A stretch of 6,037 bases of DNA, from assembly GCA_964458125.1 (NCBI GenBank), contig CAYWHE010000233.1, positions 1-6,037 on the forward strand. Direction: 5' to 3'. Each line of letters begins with the position of its first letter. Position 1 is the stretch's first letter. Origin of the DNA: CAYWHE01 sp964458125 (lineage in GTDB: Bacteria > Bacteroidota > Bacteroidia > AKYH767-A > OLB10). Below, piece after piece: positions 5,239 through 6,037 of this stretch. The position numbers and the translations under genes are program-made. Below the pieces are notes generated by a model. It made no database searches. It was given only the letters and a program-made list of their open reading frames with translations, and was not told the origin of the DNA.

Positions 5239-6037
5239 TCATTCAATAAGCCCCCGGCCGGTTTTTACCACCTTGCCTTCATTACGCAGGTCCCATACGA
5301 TTTTGTCGAGCACGCCATTGACGAACAGGCTGCTTTTAGGCGTACTGAACTCCTTGGCCAGGTCGATGTATTCATTGATGGAAACCTTAACCGGTATGGA
5401 GCTGCAACCGACAATTTCACTGATGGCCATTTTCAGGATAATCACATCAACAATGGCCAGACGGTCTATATCCCAGTTGGTGGATTTTTCCTCAATATAT
5501 TTTTCGGTAATGAGCTTATTGGAAATGGTATCCCTGAACAGGTTGCGGACAAATTCACGGTCATCCTCCTCATCGCGCATGACCGGGTAAACCTCCAGCA
5601 TCCGTTCAGGCGAGGTTGCGGCCGACTTGATGTTTTTAATCACCATGCTGTTGACGAAAGCCATGCTTTCGGTATAATACAGATTTTTTTCTTCCAGCAG
5701 GTTGACCATGTTTTCATTGCCGCTGATATGGTTTTGATACAACCTGACCGCTAACGCCACATCGCTTTCCCATTGATGACTTCCGTTGAGGTCCATATCC
5801 CGGTACTCGGGTGATTTTTTAAGGTTCAGAAAAATTTTATGGACCATGTCGTGATCTGCCTGCCAGGAAATTTTCCTTTTCCTGAGAAGTTCCTGGAGGG
5901 GTTTGTTGGAGAGAACGGATTGCAGAAAAAGGTTTTCACCCAGTCCGGCGGAAAGTTTTCGTCCGGAACTACCCGGCAGTTTGGGTTTGGGCTTATCCGC
6001 CAGGTACTTTTCTTCTTCACGGACCAGTTCTCCGAGC
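5239..6037 (-). CDS. nusB: Transcription antitermination factor NusB, long Bacteroidota form (5' end missing)
   Basis: NusB binds boxA RNA together with ribosomal protein S10 (NusE) and promotes processive transcription of rRNA operons. The frame is open from the stop codon (TGA, 5239-5241) to the right edge, giving 265 residues with the true N-terminus outside the window. The ATG at 5847 lies inside the gene and is not the start: upstream codons read LSNKPLQELLRKRKISW, which fits the middle part of Bacteroidota NusB. These proteins run to about 300 residues, with the conserved NusB domain in the C-terminal half. The domain is recognisable by NWDIDRLAIVDVIILKMA from residue 187 of the visible part, the IPVKVSINEYIDLAKEFS stretch, and STPKSSLFVNGVLDKI at 231-246. 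The stop codon touches the alternative DUF1573 start as ATGA. It is the first visible gene of the cluster, so the operon promoter is probably beyond the right edge. Confidence 0.95.
   Translation of the reverse strand, partial: LGELVREEEKYLADKPKPKLPGSSGRKLSAGLGENLFLQSVLSNKPLQELLRKRKISWQADHDMVHKIFLNLKKSPEYRDMDLNGSHQWESDVALAVRLYQNHISGNENMVNLLEEKNLYYTESMAFVNSMVIKNIKSAATSPERMLEVYPVMRDEEDDREFVRNLFRDTISNKLITEKYIEEKSTNWDIDRLAIVDVIILKMAISEIVGCSSIPVKVSINEYIDLAKEFSTPKSSLFVNGVLDKIVWDLRNEGKVVKTGRGLIE

Noticed and set aside
5053..5754. A 233-codon open frame on the plus strand
   Set aside because: Antisense to nusB and the start of the DUF1573 gene, with no family resemblance.
5239..5847. A 202-residue NusB starting at the ATG at 5847
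   Set aside because: The frame continues upstream without a stop to the window edge and the upstream residues fit the long NusB of this phylum, so this Met is internal.
5826..6020. A 64-codon minus-strand open frame near the right edge
   Set aside because: It overlaps nusB in another frame. The nusB frame is open to the edge and matches Bacteroidota NusB, so no frameshift or separate gene is needed.
1..6037. Mobile element, CRISPR, tRNA/rRNA or defence system
   Set aside because: No transposase or integrase motif, no regularly spaced repeats, no tRNA-like folds and no defence-gene motifs were seen. The window is almost fully occupied by housekeeping genes.

Overview
The window looks like chromosomal DNA from a member of the Bacteroidota (Bacteroidales-like, with fairly balanced GC). 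Three things suggest this. NusB is of the long Bacteroidota form. The gene order nusB - DUF1573 lipoprotein - yajC - ybbR-like - coaE is one I recall from this phylum. A fragment at the left edge reads like the end of a type IX secretion (T9SS) C-terminal sorting domain, a system largely confined to Bacteroidota. Most starts lack a Shine-Dalgarno sequence, which also fits.

Layout: seven reading frames run leftwards on the minus strand and one partial frame enters from the left on the plus strand. From the right edge, in the direction of transcription, they are: nusB (5' end outside the window); a DUF1573 lipoprotein; yajC; a 130-nt spacer with small inverted repeats; a YbbR/CdaR-like single-pass membrane protein; coaE; a metallo-beta-lactamase-fold hydrolase resembling the 'ligase-associated' exonuclease family; and a bifunctional NAD(P)H-hydrate epimerase/dehydratase. 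The partial plus-strand gene ends at 64 and converges on the epimerase/dehydratase gene, which ends at 149. The 84-bp gap between them has no convincing terminator.

The minus-strand genes are tightly packed. There is an ATGA contact at nusB/DUF1573, a TAATG overlap at ybbR/coaE, an 11-nt overlap at coaE/MBL and an 11-nt gap before the epimerase/dehydratase gene. This suggests one operon or two linked units, with the yajC-ybbR spacer as the only possible break. The roles are housekeeping: rRNA transcription antitermination, Sec accessory protein, envelope protein, last step of CoA synthesis, nucleic-acid processing or repair, and repair of damaged NAD(P)H. CoaE and the hydrate-repair enzyme both serve nucleotide-cofactor metabolism.

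I see no mobile element, CRISPR array, tRNA or rRNA, and no strong evidence of a new system. The points most worth a second look are the MBL exonuclease-like gene sitting without its usual ligase/helicase partners, the structured leader before ybbR, and the T9SS-tail fragment at the left edge.
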